Source: Veillonella_A intestinalis
GTDB lineage: Bacteria; Bacillota; Negativicutes; Veillonellales; Veillonellaceae
Assembly: GCF_943192895.1 (NCBI RefSeq)
Contig: NZ_CALPCB010000006.1
Span: 114,828 to 178,827 of the forward strand
Direction of reading: 5' to 3'
DNA length: 64,000 nt
Of the stretch, positions 9,304-18,006 are shown in pieces. How positions within the stretch are numbered: the stretch's first letter is position 1; every line of letters begins with the position of its first letter. The notes under the pieces were generated by a model. That model saw only the letters and a program-made list of their open reading frames with translations. It did no database searches and had not been told where the DNA came from. The position numbers and the translations under genes are program-made.

Positions 9304-9543
9304 ATGAGCAACCAACAACAAATTGACAATTTAGTAGAATTATTAGATGGTTATTCTGAAAAAGGTGGCCACCATCTTAACGTAAATGTATTTGACCGTG
9401 AAATGCTTCGCGATGCCCAACAACATCCTGAAAAATATCCACAACTTACAGTTCGTGTATCAGGCTACGCTGTACATTTCAACAAATTAACAAAACAGCA
9501 ACAGGATGAAGTTATTTCCCGTACATTCCACGAACAAATGTAA
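9304..9543 (+). CDS. grcA: Separate glycyl-radical subunit of pyruvate formate-lyase (GrcA-like)
   Basis: 79 residues matching only the C-terminal end of pyruvate formate-lyase: GHHLNVNVFDREML, YPQLTVRVSGYAVHF with the radical-bearing Gly at position 54, and ISRTFHEQM at the end. E. coli GrcA/YfiD is a similar free-standing radical domain that repairs damaged PFL. Here the preceding PFL has no such domain, so this small protein must complete the enzyme. The ATG lies one base after the pflB stop and its AAGGAGG site is inside pflB, indicating translational coupling. Confidence 0.92.
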   Translation: MSNQQQIDNLVELLDGYSEKGGHHLNVNVFDREMLRDAQQHPEKYPQLTVRVSGYAVHFNKLTKQQQDEVISRTFHEQM

Positions 9544-9575
9544 TAAATCCCCCTCCTCGCTGTAATATATAGCAT

Positions 9576-9604
9576 AATAGGCTCCCCATTACGAGGAGCC
9601 TATT
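9576..9604 (+). terminator. Hairpin between the radical subunit and pflA
   Basis: AATAGGCTCC (9576-9585) pairs with GGAGCCTATT (9595-9604), followed by ATCTTATTTTTA. It could terminate or attenuate transcription so that less activase than enzyme is made. Confidence 0.7.
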
Positions 9605-9628
9605 ATCTTATTTTTAGAAAGGTAAACT

Positions 9629-10396
9629 ATGATTGGACGAATTCACTCACTAGAAACTATGGGCACTGTTGACGGCCCTGGGGTACGTATGGTTCTATTT
9701 TTACAGGGCTGCCCTTTACGCTGTGCGTATTGCCACAATCCTGATACTTGGGATGCGCAGCAAGGTACAAATATAACCATCAAAGAAGTATGGGCACAAT
9801 TTGAACGAAATCAAAGTTTCTATAAAAATGGTGGCCTTACCGTAACTGGTGGCGAAGCCCTAATGCAATTACCTTTTGTTATTGAATTATTCAAATATTT
9901 TAGAGCCCGTGGCGTGCACACCTGCCTTGATACAAGCGGCATCTATTTCGAAGAGAGCCAACGAGCAGCCTATGAAACTCTCATGTCCGTTACCAGTCTC
10001 GTTATTTTGGATATCAAAGAAATCGACGATACGAAACACAGAGAACTAACAGGCCAAAGCAATCAACAAATCTTACAATTTGCTCAGTTTATTGATGAAC
10101 ACCATGTACCAATTTGGATTCGCCATGTAGTAGTCCCTACAATTACAGATAATGCAGATCGTTGGTATCGTCTCGGTTTCTTTATTGGCCGTCTGAAAAA
10201 CTTAGAAACTATAGACTGCCTCCCTTATCATGTAATGGGCCAAGCAAAATATAAAGAACTCGGCATTACCTATCGCTTAGACGGTATCCCACCTGCTAGC
10301 AAAGTATTAGCTAGTAAAGCCTCGGCTATTGTTTTAGAAGGTATCAAAGCCTATCGTAGACATTGGTGGAGTCCCTTACAATCTCCCTCTATCTAA
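9629..10396 (+). CDS. pflA: Pyruvate formate-lyase activating enzyme (radical SAM)
   Basis: 255 residues with the radical SAM CxxxCxxC motif at Cys28, Cys32 and Cys35 (GCPLRCAYCHNPDTW), the Gly-rich VTGGEAL motif and the conserved start GRIHSLETMGTVDGPG. It reductively cleaves S-adenosylmethionine with a 4Fe-4S cluster and abstracts a hydrogen from the glycine of its target; the target here is expected to be the separate 79-residue subunit. Length is normal for PflA. It follows the split PFL genes after a hairpin and has an AAAGG ribosome binding site. Confidence 0.94.
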   Translation: MIGRIHSLETMGTVDGPGVRMVLFLQGCPLRCAYCHNPDTWDAQQGTNITIKEVWAQFERNQSFYKNGGLTVTGGEALMQLPFVIELFKYFRARGVHTCLDTSGIYFEESQRAAYETLMSVTSLVILDIKEIDDTKHRELTGQSNQQILQFAQFIDEHHVPIWIRHVVVPTITDNADRWYRLGFFIGRLKNLETIDCLPYHVMGQAKYKELGITYRLDGIPPASKVLASKASAIVLEGIKAYRRHWWSPLQSPSI

Positions 10397-10508
10397 ATAA
10401 ATACTTATAGTAAATCAAAGAAGAAATACTTCTCCCCTCCATACTACGACTTTGGCCAAAAGAGGATTGAAAGAAAAACCAACATAAATGACTAATGCTT
10501 CTCAGCCC

Positions 10509-10973
10509 TTATAAGCCAAGATTTAGTAATAATTGCCCTACATGTTCTTTGGCTTTTACACCACGATAAATATGAGTAAGAATGCCTTTTTCATCAATGA
10601 CAAAAGTAGAGCGTTCAATACCAATTGATACTTTGCCATATAATTTTTTCTCTTTCATAACACCATAGGCATTACATAAAGTTTCTTCCGTATCAGCCAG
10701 TAAATCAAATTGCAAATCATATTTAGCTTTAAAATTAACATGACGTTTTACTGTATCTCGACTTACGCCAAGCACAACATAGCCTGCCTTTTTTAATGTT
10801 TCATAGGCCTCGTTAAATTGTTGTGCCTCTACAGAACAACCAGGTGTATTATCTTTAGGATAGAAGTACAAAATCACCTTTTGTCCCATTAATTCTTTTA
10901 AGCTAACAACTTCATTAGCATCATTCACAATTGAAAATTCAGGTGCTTTATCACCGACTTTTAAGTCTGCCAT
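10509..10973 (-). CDS. bcp: Peroxiredoxin of the Bcp/PrxQ family
   Basis: 154 residues from the ATG at 10973 (AAGGAG about 8 bases upstream; an in-frame GTG at 10982 overlaps the expected spacing). The peroxidatic Cys46 lies in YPKDNTPGCSVEA. The resolving Cys five residues later, present in E. coli Bcp, is replaced here (VEAQQF), so the enzyme is of the 1-Cys type or uses another cysteine such as Cys100. It reduces hydroperoxides in the cytosol using thioredoxin or an equivalent. It is convergent with pflA. Confidence 0.9.
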   Translation of the reverse strand: MADLKVGDKAPEFSIVNDANEVVSLKELMGQKVILYFYPKDNTPGCSVEAQQFNEAYETLKKAGYVVLGVSRDTVKRHVNFKAKYDLQFDLLADTEETLCNAYGVMKEKKLYGKVSIGIERSTFVIDEKGILTHIYRGVKAKEHVGQLLLNLGL

Positions 10974-11075
10974 ACATATCACTCCTTACATAGTTCATAT
11001 CTTTTATTCCCAATTCAGTGCTTTTAACTATAGCCTTAATGATTAATTGTTGTACATATTATCATGTATGAAAAG

Positions 11076-11109
11076 GCTATTTTGTTCAGCTAGACTGATT
11101 GAGAATAGC
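11076..11109 (-). terminator. Weak hairpin downstream of the adhesin
   Basis: GCTATT (11076-11081) and AATAGC (11104-11109) form a short stem followed on the minus strand by CTTTTC. It is a plausible but weak terminator just after the adhesin stop. Confidence 0.35.
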
Positions 11110-11118
11110 TACTATTTA

Positions 11119-13524
11119 TTATACTACGGGAGTAATAGAACTACCATACACATCTCTAAAATCATTTTCTTGTTTATTCATTTTGCTATTAACTCTAACT
11201 CGCTCAATTTTATGCCGATCATTATCTGCACCAGAAATGCGGTCAATTCTAACTCGATCCAAACTTAATTCACGTAGTTCATAATCAAATTCATTCACCA
11301 GCTGTTTCATTTCCACATCCATATGAGCTCCATTTTCCATAGCTCGATAAATAATAGCAGCAAATTCATAGCGCGTCATAGTTTTTTCACCCTTAAAAGT
11401 TCCGTCAGGATATCCAACTAAAAGACCTTTCTCTGCTAAAGTTTTTACATATTCATAAGCCCAATGCTGTTCTGGTACATCTTCAAAAAATACACCTTTA
11501 GTATTATATTGCTGCCCAGTAAAATTATTCAGTTGCTGTCGCAACGACTCAATCTGTTTATGTTGTGCTTTTACAATTGTTTTTAAGTCCTCTAAATCTT
11601 TAGCTATAGCTACTCGTGTATTAGTTACAGTACTCTTTTGGCCAAACTTCAAACTAATACTTGCATTAACCATATTTTCGCCATTTCCCATAGATCCAGC
11701 TATACTAAACATAGTATCTTCATTTGGTCGATAAAAGCTCCCTATTGCTATAGCATCAGCATTATTATAATTGCCATATCCTGCTGAAAATGTCCACTTA
11801 TCATCAGGATCAAAATCCAATGGATGTAAGCCTGCTAATGCTGCCGCCCCAGCACCTACTTTATTAATTTTAGAATCTAAATGATTCACACGAGCATTAA
11901 CATTATGTATTGCTTGTCGATTATTTTCAATATTAACAGTATTCTGAGTAATACGATTACTATTATTCTCTATTTTTAAAGTATTTTCTTTAATTCCTTT
12001 ACTGTTTTTATCTATTTGTACTATATTTTCTTTAATCTGTGTGCTATTATTATCAATTTTCGTTATATTTTCTTTTACAGTTTCACTGACTATATTAATA
12101 TCCTTACTATTCTTTTTAACATTATTTTGTAATTCATCTGATACTTTTATAGTATAGTTATGATTTTCATCATCACTAACTACTACTGAATCATCACCAG
12201 CACTAACTGTAGTAATCGTATCACTATCTACAATCGGCTTATTTTCTAACACAGTAATTCTATCTTCGTTAGACGTAATTTGTAATTGTAAATCCTCAAC
12301 ATCTTTTTTGCTTACATCAGCCGAAATAGTGTATGTAGTTGTATTGCCTTTCACTTCAGGTTTAATAGTTATATTATCTCCAGCTTTAACAATTGTATTC
12401 GTTACACTATTAGCGACAGCCTTTAATTGAGCTACATTAACAGCATCACTATTTTCTGTTCCGGCCGCCACATTTATAATTTGACGGCTTCCACTCTCAT
12501 TACCAATAGAAATAGCAGCTAAGTCACCTTTCACCGTATTACGAATCTCATCTAAATCCGCAGACTTAGCAAACTCGAATCCATATACAGAGTTATTAAC
12601 TACCGAAGCTTCACTAGCTACTGTAGCATTAAGTATAAAATTACGATTAGCCACCGAGTTAGAACCTAACGCTACAGCATTATCAACGACAATAGCCGTT
12701 GCTTTATTTCCAATAGCTACATTAGAAGATTTATCAGCACTTGCATTTGTACCTAATGCAATCGTGTTATAACCTAACGCATGAGCAGTATGCCCCATAG
12801 CAAGGGCATGATCATAAGCCTTTGTATCCCAGCCACCAATAGAAATACCGAATCCTTTTGCTTCAGCATCAAGTCCTAACGCAATAGCCGATTGGCCACT
12901 CACATTAGCTCTATAACCTATGCCAATACCGCTATTCGCAGAATTCAAATTCACACTATGTCCAATAACTACCGCAGCACCACTATTATTTATTATATTA
13001 TTATTCCCAAATACAGCTAATGCCTCACTACTACCTAACTTGCCTTTTATACTATTACCATTCCCCATCATAACTGACTTAAATAGCTCTGTAGTATTAC
13101 CAGTACCAACTAAAATGGCATTACTTACACCTATGGAAGCTTTATTACTCACACCTACTGCCACTGAAGAATTCCCCTTTAATTCATTTTCTATACCTAC
13201 AGCAGTATCATTAAACTTCGTAATTTTATTTTTATAACCAATGGCCGTTGCTTGACTAATATCCTATTCATTATCAAATTCCACACTATTTTCAGTCCCA
13301 TATATCGTAGCATTATTTACTATATTGACATCATTATCACTATTAAGCCCCGCACTATTTACATTATTTTTATATCCTACAACAGTACTAGTCTGTGTAT
13401 ATGCACTAACCTTATTATTTTCACCGCTTACATATGTAGTTTCTTGAACTGCATATGAATAAGGTATAGAATATCCCATAGTTAATACTGTTATTAATGT
13501 TCCTACTACTTTCTTATTTCTCAT
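11119..13524 (-). pseudogene. Trimeric autotransporter adhesin (YadA-like with SLH domain), interrupted by in-frame TAG
   Basis: One continuous frame from an ATG at 13524 (GGAGG five bases upstream) to 11119, broken only by TAG at 13264-13266. The first segment (about 86 residues) has a signal peptide ending near SIPYSYA and the start of the head; the second resumes DISQATAIGYKN in the same frame. The rest shows YadA head repeats (AIGYRAN, AVALGSNS), a long coiled-coil stalk rich in Asn/Ile, a YadA anchor (TFSAGYGNYNNADAIAIGSF), a further coiled coil and a C-terminal SLH domain (FEDVPEQHWAYEYVKTLAEKG). Full length would be about 801 residues. SLH domains of diderm Firmicutes bind peptidoglycan, so the tail probably lies in the periplasm. 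It may be a recently inactivated gene, a phase-off variant or a sequencing error. Confidence 0.85.
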
Positions 13525-13660
13525 GCAAACCTCCAACCAACACACAAACAAAACTAATAATATAAATATTATCATATTTTAAAATATACAACAATTTTCA
13601 AATATAACTTATTTTATAAATTTCAAAATAATCACTAAACAAATACTAAACACAAAAAAA

Positions 13661-13685
13661 GAGCAATGTTTTTATTCATTGCTCT
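13661..13685 (-). terminator. Intrinsic terminator of the 157-residue protein gene
   Basis: GAGCAATG (13661-13668) and CATTGCTC (13678-13685) form a stem followed by CTTTTTTTG on the minus strand, about 35 bases after the stop at 13719. Confidence 0.85.
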
Positions 13686-13718
13686 TGTAAATTTACTTAT
13701 GTATTAAATGTTAATTCT

Positions 13719-14192
13719 TTACTCTTCCACAATATCATAAAGCTTTTTAAATATTTCTGGGTCACAAGGATATTCTTCACCATTAACACCTCTAATAACC
13801 CAATCACCAGGATTAGTTCTTACTACACCATTTAATGTCAATAAATATCTAGTCCCCTCTTCTCGAATTGCCGTTAGCTTATTAGGTTTATGACGAATAA
13901 TCGTAGCTTTCTCACTATAACCCTTCTCATCATAATATAAAGCATGAGCTTCCGAAGCACAAAATTCCACTAGTATTTCTGAAATTATAATAGGATTTTG
14001 TTTTGATTTACACGTTTCAACTATATATCTTGCAAACTGCGGGTCAAAATTCAATTCTAATGGAACTTCATTGGTAGAGGGTTCTTCTTTATACACCTTT
14101 ATTTGTAATAAGGTACTATCTATAACCAACCAACGATAGCCTAATTTATAAGCCCCAGCCAAAACACTAGCTAAATTTTCCTTTTCAGTCAT
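13719..14192 (-). CDS. Uncharacterised protein with phage-like C-terminal motif
   Basis: 157 residues from the ATG at 14192, preceded by AAAGGAG; the ATG at 14225 lies beside the upstream terminator and is less likely. Function not recognised. The C-terminal stretch NPGDWVIRGVNGEEYPCDP resembles a motif frequent in small phage proteins. There are no membrane segments or signal peptide. It lies at the downstream edge of the eut locus but is separated from eutQ by a terminator and carries its own terminator, so it is probably not part of the microcompartment operon. Confidence 0.6.
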   Translation of the reverse strand: MTEKENLASVLAGAYKLGYRWLVIDSTLLQIKVYKEEPSTNEVPLELNFDPQFARYIVETCKSKQNPIIISEILVEFCASEAHALYYDEKGYSEKATIIRHKPNKLTAIREEGTRYLLTLNGVVRTNPGDWVIRGVNGEEYPCDPEIFKKLYDIVEE

Positions 14193-14216
14193 CAGTTTCT
14201 CCTTTATAAAATGAAA

Positions 14217-14234
14217 GGACGGCAAATGCCGTCC
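14217..14234 (-). terminator. Terminator at the end of the eut operon
   Basis: GGACGGC-AAAT-GCCGTCC hairpin between the eutQ stop and the next gene, followed on the minus strand by TTTCATTTT. Confidence 0.8.
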
Positions 14235-14244
14235 CTATCTTATA

Positions 14245-14691
14245 TTATACTTGCGATTGCCAATCTGCTGGATATGTAACATATACAAATCTAGCTTTTC
14301 CTTTTACAGAAAATTGAATCGGACTCCCCTTAGGAATTAATACTATTTCACCAGGTCCCGCTGTAATTGTTTCACCATTAATAATAATACTTAACTCTCC
14401 GGAAATAATATAATCAATTTCATCATAATTTAAAGTCCAATCAAATGTAGTGTCTTCCATAACCATAAGGCCACAACCTAATCTAGGACTTTCATCTAAT
14501 GAAAATAAATCTTTAGTATATACCTTATCATTAGGATTACCCGTATCAAGACGGTCTGCTTCGGTTACATCAATTTGAGGTAGTTTTACAACCCCAACAC
14601 CACTATTTGATATGTGTTTAGTCGCCATTAGTTTTTCAGTTACTATTTGACGAACTAAACTTTCAATCATATCGCGTGTCATATTACCCAT
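14245..14691 (-). CDS. eutQ: EutQ-like cupin protein
   Basis: 148 residues from the ATG at 14691 (AAGGAG seven bases upstream). The N-terminus TRDMIESLVRQIVTEKLM forms an amphipathic helix like microcompartment encapsulation peptides, followed by a cupin fold: DYIISGELSIIINGE and GPGEIVLIPKGSPIQF. EutQ is required for growth on ethanolamine in Salmonella, and acetate kinase activity has been reported for EutQ and EutP. It follows eutH by 10 bases and is the last gene before the eut terminator. Confidence 0.85.
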   Translation of the reverse strand: MGNMTRDMIESLVRQIVTEKLMATKHISNSGVGVVKLPQIDVTEADRLDTGNPNDKVYTKDLFSLDESPRLGCGLMVMEDTTFDWTLNYDEIDYIISGELSIIINGETITAGPGEIVLIPKGSPIQFSVKGKARFVYVTYPADWQSQV

Positions 14692-14701
14692 TATATACTC
14701 C

Positions 14702-15793
14702 TTATTTTTTAGCTTTAGCCACAATATGTTTAGACATAAACATCGCTACTAAAATTGCAGTTACACCTGCAACAAGCTTACCTACAATCATTGGGAATAT
14801 CATCTCTTTGGCTACACCTGCAGTAAAACCTAAGTGATCACCTAATACAAATGAAGCAGATACAGCAAATGCAACATTTAATATTTTACCACGAGTATCC
14901 ATATCTTTTAGCATTTGAAACATTGGAATATTATTGGCTAAGGTCGCCACCATACCAGCAGCTGCAACTTCATTCATCCCTAAAGCAGCCCCCATTTTTA
15001 ATAAAGGCTTATTAAATACTTTAGTAATAAAAGCAACTAAACAGAACGCACCTGCTAATGTTAATGCAATCCCACCAACAATCTCAATACCTTCTGTAAC
15101 TGGAGCAATCCCTTCTATTACAGTAATACCAACTAATAATTGCAAAGCACCTAAAATAAGACCTAAAACAGCAACAATAACTACACCTTGACCAAATATA
15201 GTAAAACATTTAATCATTGTTTCTGGAATCATCCATAGCCCTAAAATTACAAGTAACGCAAAAATAACAATAGGAATTAAATTAACTAAAATCATGCTTA
15301 AATTCATGCCCGCTACAAGACCACCTGCCAAACATCCCAAGGGAATTGTAACGATACCACATAAAACACCTGTAGCCAAGTACTGATGATCTTCTTTATC
15401 AATAATTCCTAAGGCTACCGGAATAGTAAAGACAATAGTAGGTCCCATCATAGCGCCTAAAATTGTACCTGCAAACAGCCCCGCTTCTGGGGTTAAAGCC
15501 ATCTGCTGAGCTAAAGCAAATCCACCCATATCATTCGCCAATAATGTTGTTGCAAACATAGAAGGATCAGCGCCTAACATAGCATAAACAGGTACTACAA
15601 TAGGGCTTAACACTTGAGCTAAAATAGGTGCTATCGTAATAATACCAACCATTGACATTGCTAATGCACCCATAGCCATAATGCCTTCTTCAAACTTTTC
15701 ACCTAAACCAAGCTTATTGCCAATACATTTATCTAAGCCCCCTATAATCATAAAAAGGACCATGATATACATAATAATTTCATTAATACTCAT
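14702..15793 (-). CDS. eutH: Ethanolamine transporter EutH
   Basis: 363 residues, about ten membrane segments, and the EutH-type stretches TLLANDMGGFALAQQMA, GAMMGPTIVFTIPVALG and ANNIPMFQMLKDMD. EutH carries ethanolamine across the inner membrane and is most important at low pH, when little neutral amine is available for diffusion. The gene lies in the eut operon, 11 bases after eutN and 10 before eutQ. Length and motifs are typical. Confidence 0.93.
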   Translation of the reverse strand: MSINEIIMYIMVLFMIIGGLDKCIGNKLGLGEKFEEGIMAMGALAMSMVGIITIAPILAQVLSPIVVPVYAMLGADPSMFATTLLANDMGGFALAQQMALTPEAGLFAGTILGAMMGPTIVFTIPVALGIIDKEDHQYLATGVLCGIVTIPLGCLAGGLVAGMNLSMILVNLIPIVIFALLVILGLWMIPETMIKCFTIFGQGVVIVAVLGLILGALQLLVGITVIEGIAPVTEGIEIVGGIALTLAGAFCLVAFITKVFNKPLLKMGAALGMNEVAAAGMVATLANNIPMFQMLKDMDTRGKILNVAFAVSASFVLGDHLGFTAGVAKEMIFPMIVGKLVAGVTAILVAMFMSKHIVAKAKK

Positions 15794-15804
15794 AGTTGTA
15801 TCTC

Positions 15805-16074
15805 CTAACCATCTGTATCAATTGAGTCAATAACACCCACAATCATTGCATCAATTGGCGTATTCATATTCTCGGCTGATATTCTAGCTGCTTCACCTAA
15901 TGCCACCAGTACAGTATCACCTATACCAGCACCAGCATTATCAGCTGCTACAAATGAATCTTTTTCAGTTATGCCATCAGCCTCTAAAGCCCTAACAATC
16001 ATGAATTTCCAACCATTTAATTTATCATCTTTTCGAGTAGACCACAAGCTACCAATAACCTTAGCGACTAACAC
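15805..16074 (-). CDS. eutN: Microcompartment vertex protein EutN/CcmL type
   Basis: 89 residues starting MLVAKVIGSLWSTRK from a GTG with an AAGGAG site. The motifs KLNGWKFMIVR, GAGIGDTVLVALGEAAR and PIDAMIVGVIDSI define the EutN/CcmL/PduN family, whose pentamers cap the twelve vertices of the polyhedral shell. It belongs to the eut operon, between the hypothetical 199-residue protein and eutH. Confidence 0.94.
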   Translation of the reverse strand: MLVAKVIGSLWSTRKDDKLNGWKFMIVRALEADGITEKDSFVAADNAGAGIGDTVLVALGEAARISAENMNTPIDAMIVGVIDSIDTDG

Positions 16075-16085
16075 AATATCACTCC

Positions 16086-16685
16086 TTATAGTTTTAAATC
16101 ATGTTCTCGCATATAATCACGAGCTAATGGGGTTAATCTCGCACCAATTGGCATTTTTTCACCATTTTGTTGTAGCTGAACTAACTTAGCTACTGTAATA
16201 AATATTGACTTACTACTTTTTATCGGCTGTGATATCTTAGAGTCTTTCTTCTTCAGTCTACTACAAACCTCTGTGCCAAATTGAATTCCATAACTTTCAC
16301 AAGCATGTACAATTTCTCGCCACTGTTGTTTTAAAGCATATGGAAGGCGCTCTATATGAGTCGGCATTACAGGCCTTTGTTTGACAACTACAGGCTTTCC
16401 TTCTAAAATACACTGTATAATTTGCTTACTTTTTTCTGAATGAGGCATAAGGTACGCCACCTCACTCAGCTCCTCTAAAGTTAATTCATCGATGACTAAA
16501 TCAGAGCTATTAGAATTTGTTGAATTACCCTTTGAAGTAGCCCCTATCATCATATGCATAGCCTCTGAGGACGGGTTCGATTTAAATACTTGATTTAAAT
16601 TAGCATCTTTTTCACTGGCTACATATTGATTCCAAATTTTATCAGTAATAGTTTGGATGATAGATTCTAACTCACTTGTTTTCAT
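16086..16685 (-). CDS. Conserved eut-locus protein of unknown function
   Basis: 199 residues. It resembles the hypothetical protein that recurs in Firmicute eut operons. The N-terminus KTSELESIIQTITDKIWNQ is an amphipathic helix of encapsulation-peptide type, followed by a low-complexity Ser/Asn linker, a central domain (about 70-150) and the C-terminal motif GARLTPLARDYMREH. A very similar LTPxAxxYLRE motif occurs near the N-terminus of the EutT-like protein two genes upstream, suggesting a shared small binding element. No catalytic residues are recognised. It is probably a lumen protein of the microcompartment; its activity is unknown. Confidence 0.65.
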   Translation of the reverse strand: MKTSELESIIQTITDKIWNQYVASEKDANLNQVFKSNPSSEAMHMMIGATSKGNSTNSNSSDLVIDELTLEELSEVAYLMPHSEKSKQIIQCILEGKPVVVKQRPVMPTHIERLPYALKQQWREIVHACESYGIQFGTEVCSRLKKKDSKISQPIKSSKSIFITVAKLVQLQQNGEKMPIGARLTPLARDYMREHDLKL

Positions 16686-16696
16686 AAACCACCCTC

Positions 16697-17332
16697 CTAT
16701 TCGATAATCTCACCAAAATCGCCATCATGTAATCCACACGCATTAGCTTCGTCAAAATCAATATGCATATATGTGTGATACTTTGGACTAACTCGAATTA
16801 CCACATCATCAAAAATAAGAGGTCGTGCTGTATTAGTTCTAACTTTTACAATTTGTCCATTCCTAACACCTAATATTTTTGCATCATCTTCTGCTACATG
16901 CACGTGTCGTTTAGCTACAATACAACCTTCAGTTAAAGAAATATGTCGTTCCTTATTTACGATAATAATACCTGCTGAACCTTTTAAATCACCGCTTTCC
17001 CTAACAGGTGCTTTAATTCCTAATGTTCTTGCATCAGTTAATGAAACTTCTACTTGTGATTGTTCTCTAACAGGACCCAAAATAACGACATTAGTAAACA
17101 TGCCCTTTGGTCCAACTAGATTAACTCTTTCTTGACATACATATTGTCCTGGCTGGGAAAGATCTTTAACTTTAGTTAACTGATACCCTTCACCAAATAA
17201 ACGATCTACGTCATTTTGACTTAAATGTATATGTCGACCTGAACCTTCAATAATGAATTTTTTATTATTCTCTATGCTCTTTTCTTCAAGTTGCTTTAAT
17301 ACTTTACTAACAATATCATCTACTAAATTCAC
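16697..17332 (-). CDS. pduL: Phosphotransacylase, PduL type
   Basis: 211 residues from a GTG with an AGGAGGTGA site. The N-terminus MNLVDDIVSKVLKQLEEK is a typical encapsulation helix. Metal-ligand motifs are present: GRHIHLS, KRHVHVAEDDA and YHTYMHIDFDEANACG. PduL converts acetyl-CoA and phosphate to acetyl-phosphate and CoA and thereby recycles CoA inside the shell. No EutD-type enzyme is seen in the locus, so PduL takes that step. It lies 12 bases after the EutT-like gene. Confidence 0.93.
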   Translation of the reverse strand: MNLVDDIVSKVLKQLEEKSIENNKKFIIEGSGRHIHLSQNDVDRLFGEGYQLTKVKDLSQPGQYVCQERVNLVGPKGMFTNVVILGPVREQSQVEVSLTDARTLGIKAPVRESGDLKGSAGIIIVNKERHISLTEGCIVAKRHVHVAEDDAKILGVRNGQIVKVRTNTARPLIFDDVVIRVSPKYHTYMHIDFDEANACGLHDGDFGEIIE

Positions 17333-17344
17333 TTAATCACCTCC

Positions 17345-17920
17345 TTAACGCTCATTATTAATAACCGCTATAATTTCTTTTGACCATGCAGTAAATGATT
17401 CTGATACTTGCGGAAATAGCTTTATCAATTCTTCTACATATTTCATTTGCCTTAATAATTCAGCTGTAGAATATTGCCAAGTCCGCCATGGGCATGATTT
17501 AAACTGAAAAGTTTGAGGCTTAATAGGTAATGACGTTTTTATCACTACAGTATAGCGTGACTGTTTAAACTGTTCGAGTAAATCTTGTTGTAATTTCCAA
17601 TAATGCCATAAACTTTCATCAAAAAAAATATCTGGTAATAAAGGAAAATAGAATAACTCACGTAATTTAGCAATTTCATTATCGAGATTCATTAAATCAC
17701 CACTTCTTATATTAGAAGTACCTGCTTGAATTTCTTTCTTAAAACTTCTTGGTGATGTTTCGCCATTGTTTATTTGCTTCACTTCGATTTGAAACTCTCG
17801 TAAATACGATTGAGCAGATGGCGTAATTATACTAGGCTCCGTCAACGTTAGTTGTTCTCCTCTATGAAGTTTTTTATGCCGTAATAATTGGCGTATATTA
17901 TTTTCAGTAATTACTTTCAT
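17345..17920 (-). CDS. EutT-like protein, probably not a full adenosyltransferase
   Basis: 191 residues. The first 50 match the start of EutT: an ITE...LR...GEQLTL stretch and IITPSAQSYLREFQIEV. EutT enzymes then have a HX11CCxxC metal site; no such cysteine cluster is present here and the remainder is short. A region LDNEIAKLRELFYFP may be a reduced cobalamin-adenosyltransferase helix bundle. With a complete PduO-type enzyme encoded at 29150-29719, this protein may be degenerate or have a non-catalytic role. It lies in the eut operon after a strong hairpin. Confidence 0.55.
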   Translation of the reverse strand: MKVITENNIRQLLRHKKLHRGEQLTLTEPSIITPSAQSYLREFQIEVKQINNGETSPRSFKKEIQAGTSNIRSGDLMNLDNEIAKLRELFYFPLLPDIFFDESLWHYWKLQQDLLEQFKQSRYTVVIKTSLPIKPQTFQFKSCPWRTWQYSTAELLRQMKYVEELIKLFPQVSESFTAWSKEIIAVINNER

Positions 17921-17938
17921 AGAAAACCCTTTCTTATA

Positions 17939-17967
17939 AATAGAGAGCGCCTTACGCGCTCTCTATT
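17939..17967 (-). terminator. Strong hairpin between eutM and the EutT-like gene
   Basis: AATAGAGAGCGC (17939-17950) and GCGCTCTCTATT (17956-17967) form a perfect 12-bp stem with a five-base loop. The minus-strand sequence after it is TATAAGAAAG, with no strong T run. It may attenuate transcription or protect the 3' end of the shell-protein transcript. Confidence 0.6.
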
Positions 17968-18006
17968 ATTACTTACGCATTGCCCGTAATTTAATCAACG
18001 GTTAAA

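Noticed and set aside
13264..13266. TAG as a recoded amino acid (pyrrolysine)
   Set aside because: No pylT/pylS genes are seen in the window and a surface adhesin is not a known pyrrolysine protein; simple mutation is more likely.
13719..14192. Prophage remnant
   Set aside because: Only one short motif looks phage-like; there are no integrase, structural genes or attachment repeats nearby.
17939..18006. Possible ANTAR dual hairpin before the EutT-like gene
   Set aside because: The stem TTACG/CGTAA has a seven-base loop and no A1/G4 pattern; no second hairpin overlaps the 12-bp hairpin.
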